Below are positions 24,543 through 33,462 of a stretch of 64,000 nucleotides of DNA, in pieces. The position numbers and the translations under genes were made by a program. How positions within the stretch are numbered: position 1 is the stretch's first letter; every line of letters begins with the position of its first letter. The notes beneath the pieces were generated by a model, which was given only the letters and a program-made list of their open reading frames with translations, was not told where the DNA came from and made no database searches. The DNA is taken from NCBI GenBank assembly GCA_902533445.1, contig CACALX010000002.1:1-64000 (forward strand), written 5' to 3'. This DNA is from an uncultured Pelagibacteraceae bacterium. Its GTDB lineage: Bacteria > Pseudomonadota > Alphaproteobacteria > Pelagibacterales > Pelagibacteraceae.

Positions 24543-25307
24543 GTTTATAGTTAATCCATCATGCGCTGGAATAATATTTTTAGGAAGCTTTTTTTTGAGC
24601 ACCTTATAATCTAATACTGGTGACAAGTTTGTAAGAATAGCTTTTTTTGGTTTAAATTTCTTGATTACACCTAGTGAAGTTTCTAAATTAAAGTGTGAAG
24701 GATGAAAATTGTACCACAAGCAATCAATGACTAAATATTTTAGATTTTTAAAATACTTATAATCTTTGTTATAAATTTTACTTACATCACTTATATACGC
24801 TAATTTTTTATCAATTATAAAGCAATTTGATTTAACCTTACCATGTTCAACCATAATTGATTGAATACTAATCTTTTTATTATTATTTTTTGTAAATATT
24901 TTTTTTGGTAGTTTATTTAGTTTAAGAGTCGCAGGATATTCTTTTGAATAACTTTTAAAAATATAAGAAAATGTAAAATTAAGGTATTTTGAAGTATATT
25001 TATCAGCATAAACATTAAGCTGTTTTCTGCTGTTTATATAAAAAGATCTCAGATCATTTATTCCATGTGTCTGATCACCATGCATATGTGAATATAATAC
25101 TTTATTAATTTTTTTTATTTTATGTTTTAAAAGTTGTTGTCGTAGGTCAGGAGATGTATCTATAAGAATATTTTCATCTGTGGTTTTTATTAAAGCTGAA
25201 CATCTTGTTCTATAATTTTTTTTATTATTAGGATCACAATTTCCAAAGAAACCATCTGGTCTTGGTACACCCATTGAACTACCACATCCTAAAATAATAA
25301 ATTTCAT
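24537..25307 (-). CDS. Metallo-beta-lactamase-fold hydrolase (PhnP-like subfamily)
   Basis: The 256-residue protein has an MBL fold starting FIILGCGSSMGVPRP. The metal motif reads SHMHGDQTHG, with His74, His76 and Asp78 but Gln79 where PhnP has His. Further ligands His155 and Asp174 are present, while the last expected His is Asn227 (AILTNLSP). One metal site may therefore be altered, or this is a subfamily trait; I partly recall similar Gln and Asn variants in other alphaproteobacteria. The gene follows tatD, its usual neighbour. Confidence 0.85.
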   Translation of the reverse strand: MKFIILGCGSSMGVPRPDGFFGNCDPNNKKNYRTRCSALIKTTDENILIDTSPDLRQQLLKHKIKKINKVLYSHMHGDQTHGINDLRSFYINSRKQLNVYADKYTSKYLNFTFSYIFKSYSKEYPATLKLNKLPKKIFTKNNNKKISIQSIMVEHGKVKSNCFIIDKKLAYISDVSKIYNKDYKYFKNLKYLVIDCLWYNFHPSHFNLETSLGVIKKFKPKKAILTNLSPVLDYKVLKKKLPKNIIPAHDGLTINL

Positions 25308-25316
25308 ATCTTTTAT

Positions 25317-26075
25317 TTAAAAAAAAAGTTTATTAAAATTATTAGTAGTTATTTCTATCAGTTCTTTTTTAGAAATATTTTTTATTTCAGCTAATTTTGC
25401 AGCAGTAAAATCGATAAATGATGGTTCATTTTTTTTTCCTCTATTTGGCACTGGAGCCAAAAAGGGACTATCGGTTTCAATTAAAATATTTTTAGTTGGA
25501 ATTGATTTAAATGTTTCTTGTAAATCAACCGAATTTTTAAAAGTAATAATTCCACTCGCAGAAAAGTAAGAATTTAACGATAATAATTTTTCTGAAAATT
25601 CTTTTGAACCAGTAAAACAATGCATTAAAATTTTAATATTCTCATTTTTATATTCATTCAAAATTTCAAATGTTTCATTTTCAGCATTTCTTGAATGAAC
25701 AATTAGAGGAATATTAGTTTTTATTGATGCCTCTATATGCTCTTTAAAGCTTGAAATTTGTTTATCTTTTTCACTGTTATTGTAATAAAAATCTAATCCA
25801 GTTTCACCAATACCTATAATTTTCTGATTATCATTTAAATTATCAATAATTTCTTTAGCAGTAATTATGTTAGTAGAACTTTCATGAGGATGAATACCAA
25901 TTGTGCCATAAATCATTTCATCTTTCTTGACTAGTTCTTTAACTCTAGAGAAACTTTCAAAAGAGGTTGATATTGTTAATAGTTTTTCAATACCCACATT
26001 TTTTGATCTTTGTAATACATTTGGTAAGTCACTTAATAAAGGTTCGTGATCTAGATGACAGTGTGAATCAATCAT
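25317..26075 (-). CDS. tatD: TatD-family deoxyribonuclease
   Basis: This metal-dependent DNase acts in DNA repair and degradation. The 252-residue protein has the signatures MIDSHCHLDHEPL (HxH), GIGETGLDFYY with the metal-binding Glu, HSRNA, MHCFTGS, and ETDSPFLAPVPNRGK. The start overlaps metG by 8 bases. The cluster metG-tatD-MBL is conserved in alphaproteobacteria. This is not a Tat translocase component; the tat genes of this window are near 50.2-51.4 kb. Confidence 0.94.
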   Translation of the reverse strand: MIDSHCHLDHEPLLSDLPNVLQRSKNVGIEKLLTISTSFESFSRVKELVKKDEMIYGTIGIHPHESSTNIITAKEIIDNLNDNQKIIGIGETGLDFYYNNSEKDKQISSFKEHIEASIKTNIPLIVHSRNAENETFEILNEYKNENIKILMHCFTGSKEFSEKLLSLNSYFSASGIITFKNSVDLQETFKSIPTKNILIETDSPFLAPVPNRGKKNEPSFIDFTAAKLAEIKNISKKELIEITTNNFNKLFF

Positions 26076-27609
26076 TATTTTTTTCTATTTTTTTAAATAG
26101 TATATCAATTTTATTTATATTATTTCCTTTAGTTAAATACTCATTATCTGAAAGGGAATTTAATTTTATTTGAGTTTCATTGATATTAAAAATTTTTAAT
26201 GCCTTTAAAGAAGACTCTGGAATAATTGGATATAATAAGAAACTTATTTTTCGAACAATTTCTAATGTAGTATAGACAATTGTATTTAATCTAATTTGGT
26301 CATCTTTTTTTTTCCATGGTTCTTGATCATTAAAATATTTATTAGCCTCAAAAAGAGAATTTACAATGTAGTCTATATAAAAGTTGATATTTTGATAATC
26401 AATTTTAGATCTAATATTATCTAGATTATTTTTATATTTATCTAAAATTAATAAATCCTCATCTAAAAATTTAATTTCAGAAGGAACTTTCCCATCACAA
26501 TTTTTGATCGCAAATGCAGTAACCCTTTGACATAAATTTCCATAATTATTTGCTAAATCACTGTTTATACAATCTTCCAATCTATCTTGAGAAATATTAC
26601 CATCATTACCAAATGAAACTTCCTTAATTAGATAATATCTTAATGGATCTAAACCATACTCTTCTATTATTTCTAAAGGATCCAAAATATTCCCTTTAGA
26701 TTTCGACATTTTTTCCTCTCCAGACAAAATCCAACCATGACCATAAACTCTTTTTGGCACTTCAATTTTGGCTGCTAGTAAAAATGCAGGCCAATAAACA
26801 GCATGAAATCTTAGTATATCTTTGCCAATTAAATGTATTGATGCAGGCCAAAATTTTTTGAAGAATTCATCATCTTTATTAGGGTAATTTAGTGCACTTA
26901 TATAATTTGTAAGTGCATCTAACCAAACATATATTACATGACTTGTATTGCTCGGAACTGGTATACCCCATGAAAAACTTTTCCTACTAACAGAAAGATC
27001 TTTTAAACCACTTTTTACAAAACTAATAACTTCATTTCGTCTAGATTCTGGATAAATAAAATCTGGGTTCTCTTCATAATATTTTAATAATGGTTTTTCC
27101 CATTTTGAAAGTCTAAAAAAATAAGATTCTTCTTCAATCCATTCAACTGGAGATTTTGATGATATAGCTATTTTTTTACCATCTCTTTCTTCAATCTCAT
27201 CTTCGCCATAAAAAGCTTCATCCGATACTGAATACCAACCAGAATAATTTGACAAATAAATATTGTCATTCTTCTCAAGTTCAGACCAAAGATATTGGAC
27301 TGTTTTTTTATGCCTATCTTCGGTTGTTCTAATAAAATCAGTGTTGCATAAATTTAGAGTATCTGAAAGGTCTCGAAAAGTTTTGCTTATTTGGTCACAA
27401 AATTTTTGTGGTGTCTCCCCTGCTCGTTCAGCAGATCTTTGAATTTTTAAACCATGCTCATCTGTACCGGTTAAAAAATGTACCTTATAATCATCAATAA
27501 TTTTAAATCTTGCAAAAAAATCTGCAGCTATGCTTGAATAGGCGTGTCCCATATGAGGTTTAGCTGATGGATAATAAATAGGAGTTGTAATATAAAAATT
27601 TTTATCCAT
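26068..27609 (-). CDS. metG: Methionyl-tRNA synthetase
   Basis: The enzyme charges tRNA-Met, including the initiator. The 513-residue protein has the HIGH-type motif PHMGHAYSS near residue 18 and KMSKSKGN near residue 302. The knuckle region YSGWYSVSDEAFY has no zinc cysteines, as usual for the alphaproteobacterial and mitochondrial type. There is no C-terminal tRNA-binding (Trbp111) domain. It overlaps holB and tatD by 8 bases each. Confidence 0.96.
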   Translation of the reverse strand: MDKNFYITTPIYYPSAKPHMGHAYSSIAADFFARFKIIDDYKVHFLTGTDEHGLKIQRSAERAGETPQKFCDQISKTFRDLSDTLNLCNTDFIRTTEDRHKKTVQYLWSELEKNDNIYLSNYSGWYSVSDEAFYGEDEIEERDGKKIAISSKSPVEWIEEESYFFRLSKWEKPLLKYYEENPDFIYPESRRNEVISFVKSGLKDLSVSRKSFSWGIPVPSNTSHVIYVWLDALTNYISALNYPNKDDEFFKKFWPASIHLIGKDILRFHAVYWPAFLLAAKIEVPKRVYGHGWILSGEEKMSKSKGNILDPLEIIEEYGLDPLRYYLIKEVSFGNDGNISQDRLEDCINSDLANNYGNLCQRVTAFAIKNCDGKVPSEIKFLDEDLLILDKYKNNLDNIRSKIDYQNINFYIDYIVNSLFEANKYFNDQEPWKKKDDQIRLNTIVYTTLEIVRKISFLLYPIIPESSLKALKIFNINETQIKLNSLSDNEYLTKGNNINKIDILFKKIEKNND

Positions 27610-28531
27610 TTAAAACTTTATCTTCAAATTCCATAAACAATGCCTCTTCATCTAAATTATAAATTTTAGTATCATTAATTTTCTTTAAAAAATAATGATA
27701 AAGGTGAAATAATTTAATATTTTTTGTAGATATATTGTTTCTAAAATAAACTTCAATAAAAGAATATATTAATTGAATAATTGGTTTGTTTTTTTTATAA
27801 GTCTTACTTGATATTAAACTTTTCAAAAAAGTTTCTAAATTATAATCCTTAAGATCTAAATCAAAATTTTCTGTAAGTTTTAATAATTCATATAATTTAC
27901 CTGGCGTTGTAAAGTAATTTACTAAATCTTGATTTATAAAATTATAAACATCGTCATTTATTAATTTATTAATAATTTCAATAGATTGATCATTTGTTAA
28001 AAAGATTTTGAAATTTAAACATCTTGATTTAAGCGTTGGTAAAACTCTTTTATTATTATTAATTAAGATAAAATTAATATTTTCATTAGGTTCTTCTAAA
28101 ACTTTTAGTAATGCATTAATAGAATTCAAATTTAACAATTCTATATTGTCTATTAAAACAAATCTTTTTTTATTATTAAATGAGGATTTATTTAAATTAA
28201 CTATTAGTTCTCTTATTTGATTAATATCAATATTTTTTTTATCTTCAGCAACATCTATAAGATTAAAATTTGGATTAGATTTATTTTGTATAAGCTTGAA
28301 TGATTTATTTTCTAAATTAATTTTATTATTTTTAAAATCATAAGAATGCTCTTCATCTTCTGATAATACAAAGTTTATTAGATGATAACCTAATGTTGCT
28401 TTGCCTATACCTTTTTCACCAGATAAAAGTATTTTATTTGGCAATTTTTTATTTAAATATAATTTGGATAAATGGTTAAAAATCACATGATGTTCGTACA
28501 AATTCTGTTGTGTAGATGAATCTAGATTCAT
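27602..28531 (-). CDS. holB: DNA polymerase III subunit delta-prime
   Basis: HolB is the clamp-loader subunit that helps place the beta sliding clamp on DNA. The 309-residue AAA+ protein has a degenerate P-loop SGEKGIGKATL (near residues 37-47), a sensor-like NALLKVLEEPNENINFIL and the arginine-finger motif LKSRCLNF. The zinc module cysteines of E. coli delta-prime are missing. Its place between tmk and metG is the standard alphaproteobacterial order. Confidence 0.9.
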   Translation of the reverse strand: MNLDSSTQQNLYEHHVIFNHLSKLYLNKKLPNKILLSGEKGIGKATLGYHLINFVLSEDEEHSYDFKNNKINLENKSFKLIQNKSNPNFNLIDVAEDKKNIDINQIRELIVNLNKSSFNNKKRFVLIDNIELLNLNSINALLKVLEEPNENINFILINNNKRVLPTLKSRCLNFKIFLTNDQSIEIINKLINDDVYNFINQDLVNYFTTPGKLYELLKLTENFDLDLKDYNLETFLKSLISSKTYKKNKPIIQLIYSFIEVYFRNNISTKNIKLFHLYHYFLKKINDTKIYNLDEEALFMEFEDKVLNG

Positions 28532-29142
28532 TTAATTAACTTTTTAACTTGATTAATAATTAATTCTTCATTTTTCTTAATATCTAAATTTGAGTCAATT
28601 ATCTTGTATTTTTTTTTATTTAGTTTTGACAACTTAAGAAATCCATTTTGAACTTTGTTATAAAAGCTGTTGTTAAATTGATCATATCTATTCAAAGATT
28701 TTCGTATTTTTAATCTTAAGAAAAGATTTTTTTTATTTACAACATTAAGAAATGTAAAATTAACCTTAATATTTTTTAATAAATATTTATTAATTATATT
28801 TATAATTTTAATATCAACACCCATGCCATAATGCTGGTAAGCAATTGTAGAGTCTATAAATCTATCAATTAAGATAATTCTTTTTTTATAATATTTTTTA
28901 ATAAGATTAATATTTTCACTTCTAGCAGCTAGGTATAAAAGTAAATCAGTTTTTACATTAAAATTAGATTTCTTGTTTAAAATTAAATTTCTGATTTTTT
29001 CAGAATTTAAACTTCCTCCAGGTTCTCTGATTTTTAAATATTTAACTTTATTTTTTTCTAAAAACCTTGAAATAACTTTAATATGATGACTTTTACCACT
29101 GCCTTCTATACCTTCAAAAACAATTATGGGCTTTTTAGACAT
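28528..29142 (-). CDS. tmk: Thymidylate kinase
   Basis: It phosphorylates dTMP to dTDP. The 204-residue protein has the P-loop FEGIEGSGKSHH (residues 9-20), the substrate-binding REPGGSLNSEKIR and the DRFIDSTIAYQHYG motif (DRY/DRF class) near residue 93. A lid segment near residue 150 is Lys/Arg-rich. It overlaps holB by 4 bases and the carboxypeptidase gene by 8 bases. Confidence 0.95.
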   Translation of the reverse strand: MSKKPIIVFEGIEGSGKSHHIKVISRFLEKNKVKYLKIREPGGSLNSEKIRNLILNKKSNFNVKTDLLLYLAARSENINLIKKYYKKRIILIDRFIDSTIAYQHYGMGVDIKIINIINKYLLKNIKVNFTFLNVVNKKNLFLRLKIRKSLNRYDQFNNSFYNKVQNGFLKLSKLNKKKYKIIDSNLDIKKNEELIINQVKKLIK

Positions 29143-30286
29143 CGCCCCAAATTAAGTAGCTTAATGATTTAAGCAATCTAGAAAAGAAATTTACTTTTTT
29201 AATTTCTTTTGAAGCAAGCAAATCATACTCACCTACTAATTCTTGGTCATAAACTACTTTTAATGTTGCTACTTTTTGATCTTTATTTATTGGTGCTTCT
29301 ACAGGACCATCATAATTTACAGAAATCTTTAATAATTTTTTTTTGGCTTTTTTAATAGTTTTGTAAATGTCTTCATTTGTATAAACATCAACTGTGTCTT
29401 CTTTTCCCAACCATACGTCTATTTTTTGAAAAGGTTTATTGGCTTCAGTGATTTTAACTAAATCAAAATTTGTAAGTCCATAAGTTAACATTTTGGTACT
29501 TTCTTTTGATCTAGAATTTTTTGAGTTAAAACCACTACCAACAGCAATTAATCTTCTTCCATTTCTCTCTATAGATGAAGCTAATGAATATTTTTCTACA
29601 GCTAAATAACCAGTTTTTATCCCATCAGCACCAAGATTTTTATATAATAAAGGATTTCTATTCCCTTGTGTTATTGGATCCCCTCCTGTTCTATCCCATG
29701 TAAATTCTTTTTCTGCAAACATTTTATAAAATTCTGGATGTTCTTTAATTAAGTATCTAGACATGATCATTATGTCTCTAACTGTTGAATAATTATCTGG
29801 ATGATTAATTCCTGATGAGTTAGAGAAGTTTGTATTATCCATACCCAACTCTTTTGCTTTAGCCGTCATTAAGATTGCAAATTCTTCTTCGGTACCTGCG
29901 ATACCCTCTGCTAATGCAATACAAGCATCATTACCAGATGCTATGATTATACCTTTAAGTAAATTTTCGACCGAAACCTCATCCCCTACCATTATAAACA
30001 TTGAGGAATATCCTGATGTAGATAATCGCCAAGCTTTTTCAGAAATAATAAATTTTTCATCCATACTTAAATCTCCTGACTTAATTAAGTCAAAAGCAAT
30101 AATGGAAGTCATAATCTTTGTCATGGATGCAGGATAAATTGATAAATCTGCTTCTTTCTCAAAAAGAATTTCTCCAGAATGATAATCTTGAATTATTGCA
30201 GTTTTTGCTTTCACATCAAAATACGCAAATGATTTAGATGTAAATAAAATGAATATTAAAATAATTAAATGTAATTTTTTAAACAT
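29135..30286 (-). CDS. D-alanyl-D-alanine carboxypeptidase (PBP5/6 type)
   Basis: This periplasmic enzyme trims the terminal D-Ala of peptidoglycan stem peptides. The 383-residue protein has a signal peptide (1-21). The penicillin-binding motifs are PASMTKIMT (SxxK), SGNDACIALAE (SxN) and DGIKTGY (KTG). A C-terminal PBP5-like domain from about residue 275 and a final amphipathic membrane anchor (LLKSLSYLIWGDV) complete it. It sits between rlpA and tmk, as in relatives. Confidence 0.93.
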   Translation of the reverse strand: MFKKLHLIILIFILFTSKSFAYFDVKAKTAIIQDYHSGEILFEKEADLSIYPASMTKIMTSIIAFDLIKSGDLSMDEKFIISEKAWRLSTSGYSSMFIMVGDEVSVENLLKGIIIASGNDACIALAEGIAGTEEEFAILMTAKAKELGMDNTNFSNSSGINHPDNYSTVRDIMIMSRYLIKEHPEFYKMFAEKEFTWDRTGGDPITQGNRNPLLYKNLGADGIKTGYLAVEKYSLASSIERNGRRLIAVGSGFNSKNSRSKESTKMLTYGLTNFDLVKITEANKPFQKIDVWLGKEDTVDVYTNEDIYKTIKKAKKKLLKISVNYDGPVEAPINKDQKVATLKVVYDQELVGEYDLLASKEIKKVNFFSRLLKSLSYLIWGDV

Positions 30287-31145
30287 CTTTAATAATTTTT
30301 AGGTTTTCAAAATTTAGTTTTTCTATTTCGTCAAAAGACTCTTGAATTTTTTTTATATCACTAAATGGACCTAATAATACCCTATATTTTGTTTGAGATA
30401 ATTTTTTTATTACAGGGTTGGTTATCTTTGTTTCATCCTTAATTCTTTGGATCATGTTTTCAGCTGAATCTTTATAATAAAAATCTGCAATTTTAATTGA
30501 ATATAGAAAATTACTTTGAGTGTTCTTAGGCAATTCCTTCTTCTCTTCAGTTCCTAAATTATCTATAGTTATTCCATCAACAGGAGCTTTTTGAGCTACT
30601 TTTTTTTCTTCATCAAATGTTTTGGCTTTTTTGGCTACAAAAGTTGATTCATTAGAAATTAGAGATAGTTCAACATAAGGCTCATTTTCATCAAGCAACA
30701 ATTCATCAACAATTCTTTTGGTGATTACTGAATTATAAAAATTGGAAAAAATTGCCTTATTAGATATCACTTGTGCAATAATTGTTTTTGTATTTTCAGG
30801 GTTAGTAATTTTCACAAAAGAATTTTTTCTAATTTTGGTATGAAAAATAAACAAACCCCTATTATCTAATTTTTTTGAAATACTTTTTTTTTTAAAGAGA
30901 TCTTCGTCATAAATTAAAGCAAAACCTTGATTGGTGTAATCTCTATTATAAATATATTTTGAGCTATCTTCCTCAATTTCATCTAATGATTTTGTATCTA
31001 CCTTCTCTTTTATTTTTTTAGGTTCTGTTTTGATTATTTTTTTTTTTGGTTCTGTTTTGATTATTTTTTTTTTTGGTTCTTCTAATTGTTTACAACCCAT
31101 AAGGAAAAGAAGTAAAAATAATGAAAGAATTATTTTAAAGTTCAT
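30279..31145 (-). CDS. rlpA: RlpA-like lipoprotein with SPOR domain
   Basis: The 288-residue protein has a lipoprotein signal with lipobox LMGC (Cys about 18). A Lys-rich linker with two copies of EPKKKIIKT follows, then a divergent RlpA-like double-psi beta-barrel (about 65-170). A C-terminal SPOR domain (about 212-285; SIKIADFYYKDSAENMI, then YRVLLGPFSD) binds denuded septal glycan. RlpA proteins are septal factors, in some species lytic transglycosylases. Barrel conservation is weak, so activity is uncertain. Gene order mltB-rlpA-dac supports the call. Confidence 0.78.
   Translation of the reverse strand: MNFKIILSLFLLLFLMGCKQLEEPKKKIIKTEPKKKIIKTEPKKIKEKVDTKSLDEIEEDSSKYIYNRDYTNQGFALIYDEDLFKKKSISKKLDNRGLFIFHTKIRKNSFVKITNPENTKTIIAQVISNKAIFSNFYNSVITKRIVDELLLDENEPYVELSLISNESTFVAKKAKTFDEEKKVAQKAPVDGITIDNLGTEEKKELPKNTQSNFLYSIKIADFYYKDSAENMIQRIKDETKITNPVIKKLSQTKYRVLLGPFSDIKKIQESFDEIEKLNFENLKIIKDV
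31021..31080 (-). repeat. 27-bp tandem repeat in the rlpA linker
   Basis: Two complete 27-bp units (31021-31047 and 31048-31074) and the start of a third encode the nine-residue repeat EPKKKIIKT just after the lipobox. Each unit holds a run of eleven T on the plus strand, so the stretch is prone to slippage. A change by whole units would lengthen the linker, and a change in the T run would break the frame. Confidence 0.85.
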
Positions 31146-32136
31146 TTTTAAATTTATCCTTTAATGTACAGACAGCTAAAGCAAATCTTAAAGATCTATT
31201 CCATTGTAAAATTATTTCATAATTATTAAATACCACATATGCTGGATTTAAAGTTTCAGCATCAGGAATTATATCTTTATCTGGTGTTATTATTGCAACT
31301 TCTAACTCATCATAATTATTTGAAATAATAGAATTATTCTCAATATATTTTCTAAAGAACTTTAGTTGTTTCTTATCATGCAATTTTTTTGCAGAAATAT
31401 TTAAATATTTTTTTGGAATTTCATTATCTAAATCAATTCTATAAAAACATGGTTGATTGGATTTCCAACCTATTTTTTTTAAATAATTACTTGCCGAGGC
31501 ATACGCATCAGGGTTACTTTTTAAATTTATAGATCCATTACCATCATAGTCAGTTGCATAATTTTTCATAGTGGATGGCATAAATTGAAAGTAACCAAAA
31601 GCACCTGCCCAAGATCCATATAATGTTTTGTAATTAATTTGATTTTTCTCAATTAAGTTTAAAAGTATTAAAAGTTCTTCAGTAAAAAATTCTGACCTTC
31701 TTTTGTCAAAGCTTAATGTAGCAAGTGAAGAAAGAATATCCATTTTACCCACATAGGTACCAAAATTAGTTTCTATTCCCATTAATGATAAAAGAAGCTC
31801 TTTTTCTATATCAAATTCATTTTCAACAGAATTAATTAAACTTAAATTATCAATATATAGTTTTTTTCCTTTTTTTACTTTTTGGTCAGAGGTCCTTTTT
31901 GAAATGTAAGTTTTTGTATCTTCATAAAACTCTGGTTGGTATCTATCATATTTAATTACATCAGGTAAAAACTTAGTATTAGACATAGCTAGGTCAAATG
32001 TTGATTCGGAAATATTATTTTCTAGAGCAATTTTTTTGAAATTTTTTTTCCATTTTTCGAATTCTAAATTGATATCTGCTAATATGTTTGAATGAAAAAA
32101 AAGAGATAAAATAAGTATAATTTTAATTAGTTTCAT
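31135..32136 (-). CDS. mltB: Membrane-bound lytic murein transglycosylase (MltB family)
   Basis: The enzyme cleaves peptidoglycan glycan strands to form anhydromuramic ends. The 333-residue protein has a signal peptide (1-21), no lipobox, and the catalytic glutamate in LLSLMGIETNFGTYVG (near residue 118). The family motifs WAGAFGYFQFMPSTM and YDGNGSINLKSNPDAYASASNYL follow, and a C-terminal peptidoglycan-binding domain is absent. It overlaps rarD by 14 bases and rlpA by 11. Confidence 0.93.
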   Translation of the reverse strand: MKLIKIILILSLFFHSNILADINLEFEKWKKNFKKIALENNISESTFDLAMSNTKFLPDVIKYDRYQPEFYEDTKTYISKRTSDQKVKKGKKLYIDNLSLINSVENEFDIEKELLLSLMGIETNFGTYVGKMDILSSLATLSFDKRRSEFFTEELLILLNLIEKNQINYKTLYGSWAGAFGYFQFMPSTMKNYATDYDGNGSINLKSNPDAYASASNYLKKIGWKSNQPCFYRIDLDNEIPKKYLNISAKKLHDKKQLKFFRKYIENNSIISNNYDELEVAIITPDKDIIPDAETLNPAYVVFNNYEIILQWNRSLRFALAVCTLKDKFKNEL

Positions 32137-33001
32137 ATAAATCTCTTAAATATATTATTACAGCAATCCAGATTAAAATGAAACTTACTAGTTTATTAAA
32201 TGAGAAAACTTCATCGTAATAAAAAAAACCTAATAAAAATTGAAGTGTTGGCGTGATATAGAAAATCATACCAGTCGGACCTAATCCACATAATTCAACT
32301 CCTCTTACATATAGAAATAAAGGTATTACTGTCATTGGACCTGCCAACAATATTATTAACATCATTGGAGGGTTGGATAACGAGAAATCATTGTAACCAT
32401 TAACTGCAATGAGATAGAATGCTACAATTGCAATTGGTAATATAAATAAACTTTCTATTAAAAGTCCAATATCAGTATCAACATTAATCTTTTTTCTTAC
32501 TAAATTATAAAAGCTCCAACTTAGTGCTACAAGTATACCGACCCAAGGAAGCGATTTTAGACTTACAAAAATTAAATATAAAATTGACAAAATAACTAAG
32601 GTAATTGAAAAAATTCTTTTATTATTTAATTTTTCTTTAAAAAAAATATAACCAAGAAGAACACTTAATATTGGCATTATAAAATAACCAAAACTCGCAT
32701 CTATTATTCTGTTGGTAGCAATCGCATAAATCCATACACCCCAATTTATAAAAATCAAAAGACCTGAAATAAAAAGATAAATAAGATTTTGTTTACTTTT
32801 AATTATCTTAAAAAAAATATCCCACTTTGAAAAAAAGAAAGTTGTTAATATTAAAGTCAAAGTTGTCCATAAACATCTGTGTACTACTAACTCAATATAA
32901 CCAATAAAAGTAATATATTTAAAATACAAAACTCCAAAAAAACCCCACCAAAAAGATCCAAATCCAGCAAGTAAAAGGCCTTTATTAAATTCTTTGTTCA
33001 T
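32123..33001 (-). CDS. rarD: RarD-type EamA transporter
   Basis: The 292-residue protein has ten predicted helices. Its start, GSFWWGFFGVLYFKYI, followed by the ELVVHRCLWT segment, is the RarD subgroup pattern of the drug/metabolite transporter superfamily. The substrate is unknown. It is the first gene of the leftward mltB-rlpA-dac-tmk-holB-metG-tatD run and is divergent from tRNA-Ser. Confidence 0.88.
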   Translation of the reverse strand: MNKEFNKGLLLAGFGSFWWGFFGVLYFKYITFIGYIELVVHRCLWTTLTLILTTFFFSKWDIFFKIIKSKQNLIYLFISGLLIFINWGVWIYAIATNRIIDASFGYFIMPILSVLLGYIFFKEKLNNKRIFSITLVILSILYLIFVSLKSLPWVGILVALSWSFYNLVRKKINVDTDIGLLIESLFILPIAIVAFYLIAVNGYNDFSLSNPPMMLIILLAGPMTVIPLFLYVRGVELCGLGPTGMIFYITPTLQFLLGFFYYDEVFSFNKLVSFILIWIAVIIYLRDLYETN

Positions 33002-33086
33002 GGAGCTTTGATATTAGTCGTTAATGAGTTTTTTTCGACTATTTTATGGTTGAATTAAATAATTATAATTATAAAACCTTGCTCAC

Positions 33087-33176
33087 GGAGAGATGGCTGA
33101 GCGGTTGAAAGCACCGGTCTTGAAAACCGGCAAAGGGGCAACTCTTTCCTGGGTTCGAATCCCAGTCTCTCCGCCA
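33087..33176 (+). tRNA. tRNA-Ser (anticodon TGA)
   Basis: The 90-base gene has acceptor GGAGAGA/TCTCTCC, anticodon loop CTTGAAA giving TGA, and a long class II variable arm (about GCAAAGGGGCAACTCTTTCC). The T-arm is CTGGGTTCGAATCCCAG, and CCA is encoded at 33174-33176. The long variable arm confirms serine. Confidence 0.96.
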
Positions 33177-33181
33177 TCATC

Positions 33182-33439
33182 TTAATATTTAAAATTTTTA
33201 AACAACAAGCTAATATTGTTTTTTTCTATTTTAAATTCAGTATCGAAGCCATTATAGAAATTATATAAATTTGTATCGTCAATATTAAGTAATTTATCTA
33301 GATCAATTAAATCTTCTTCAGGTAATTCATTAATGTATTTTTTAACAAATTTACCTAACAGCTTATCCATTTCCTTGGTACCACGATAATTAGAACGGTA
33401 AATAATTTTTTTTTTTAAATCATCTATATTGAGGCTCAT
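33182..33439 (-). CDS. sdhE: FAD assembly factor SdhE
   Basis: SdhE promotes covalent flavinylation of the succinate dehydrogenase SdhA subunit. The 85-residue, all-helical protein has the family RGxxE motif in YRGTKEMDKLLGKF (near residues 18-31) and the ELPEEDLIDLDKLLNIDD segment. It is divergent from recG, its usual alphaproteobacterial neighbour. Confidence 0.9.
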   Translation of the reverse strand: MSLNIDDLKKKIIYRSNYRGTKEMDKLLGKFVKKYINELPEEDLIDLDKLLNIDDTNLYNFYNGFDTEFKIEKNNISLLFKNFKY

Positions 33440-33462
33440 TATTAGAATATAATTAATTTATC

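Noticed and set aside
31021-31080. CRISPR-like repeats
   Set aside because: The 27-bp units are directly tandem with no spacers and encode a protein linker. No CRISPR array was seen anywhere in the window.
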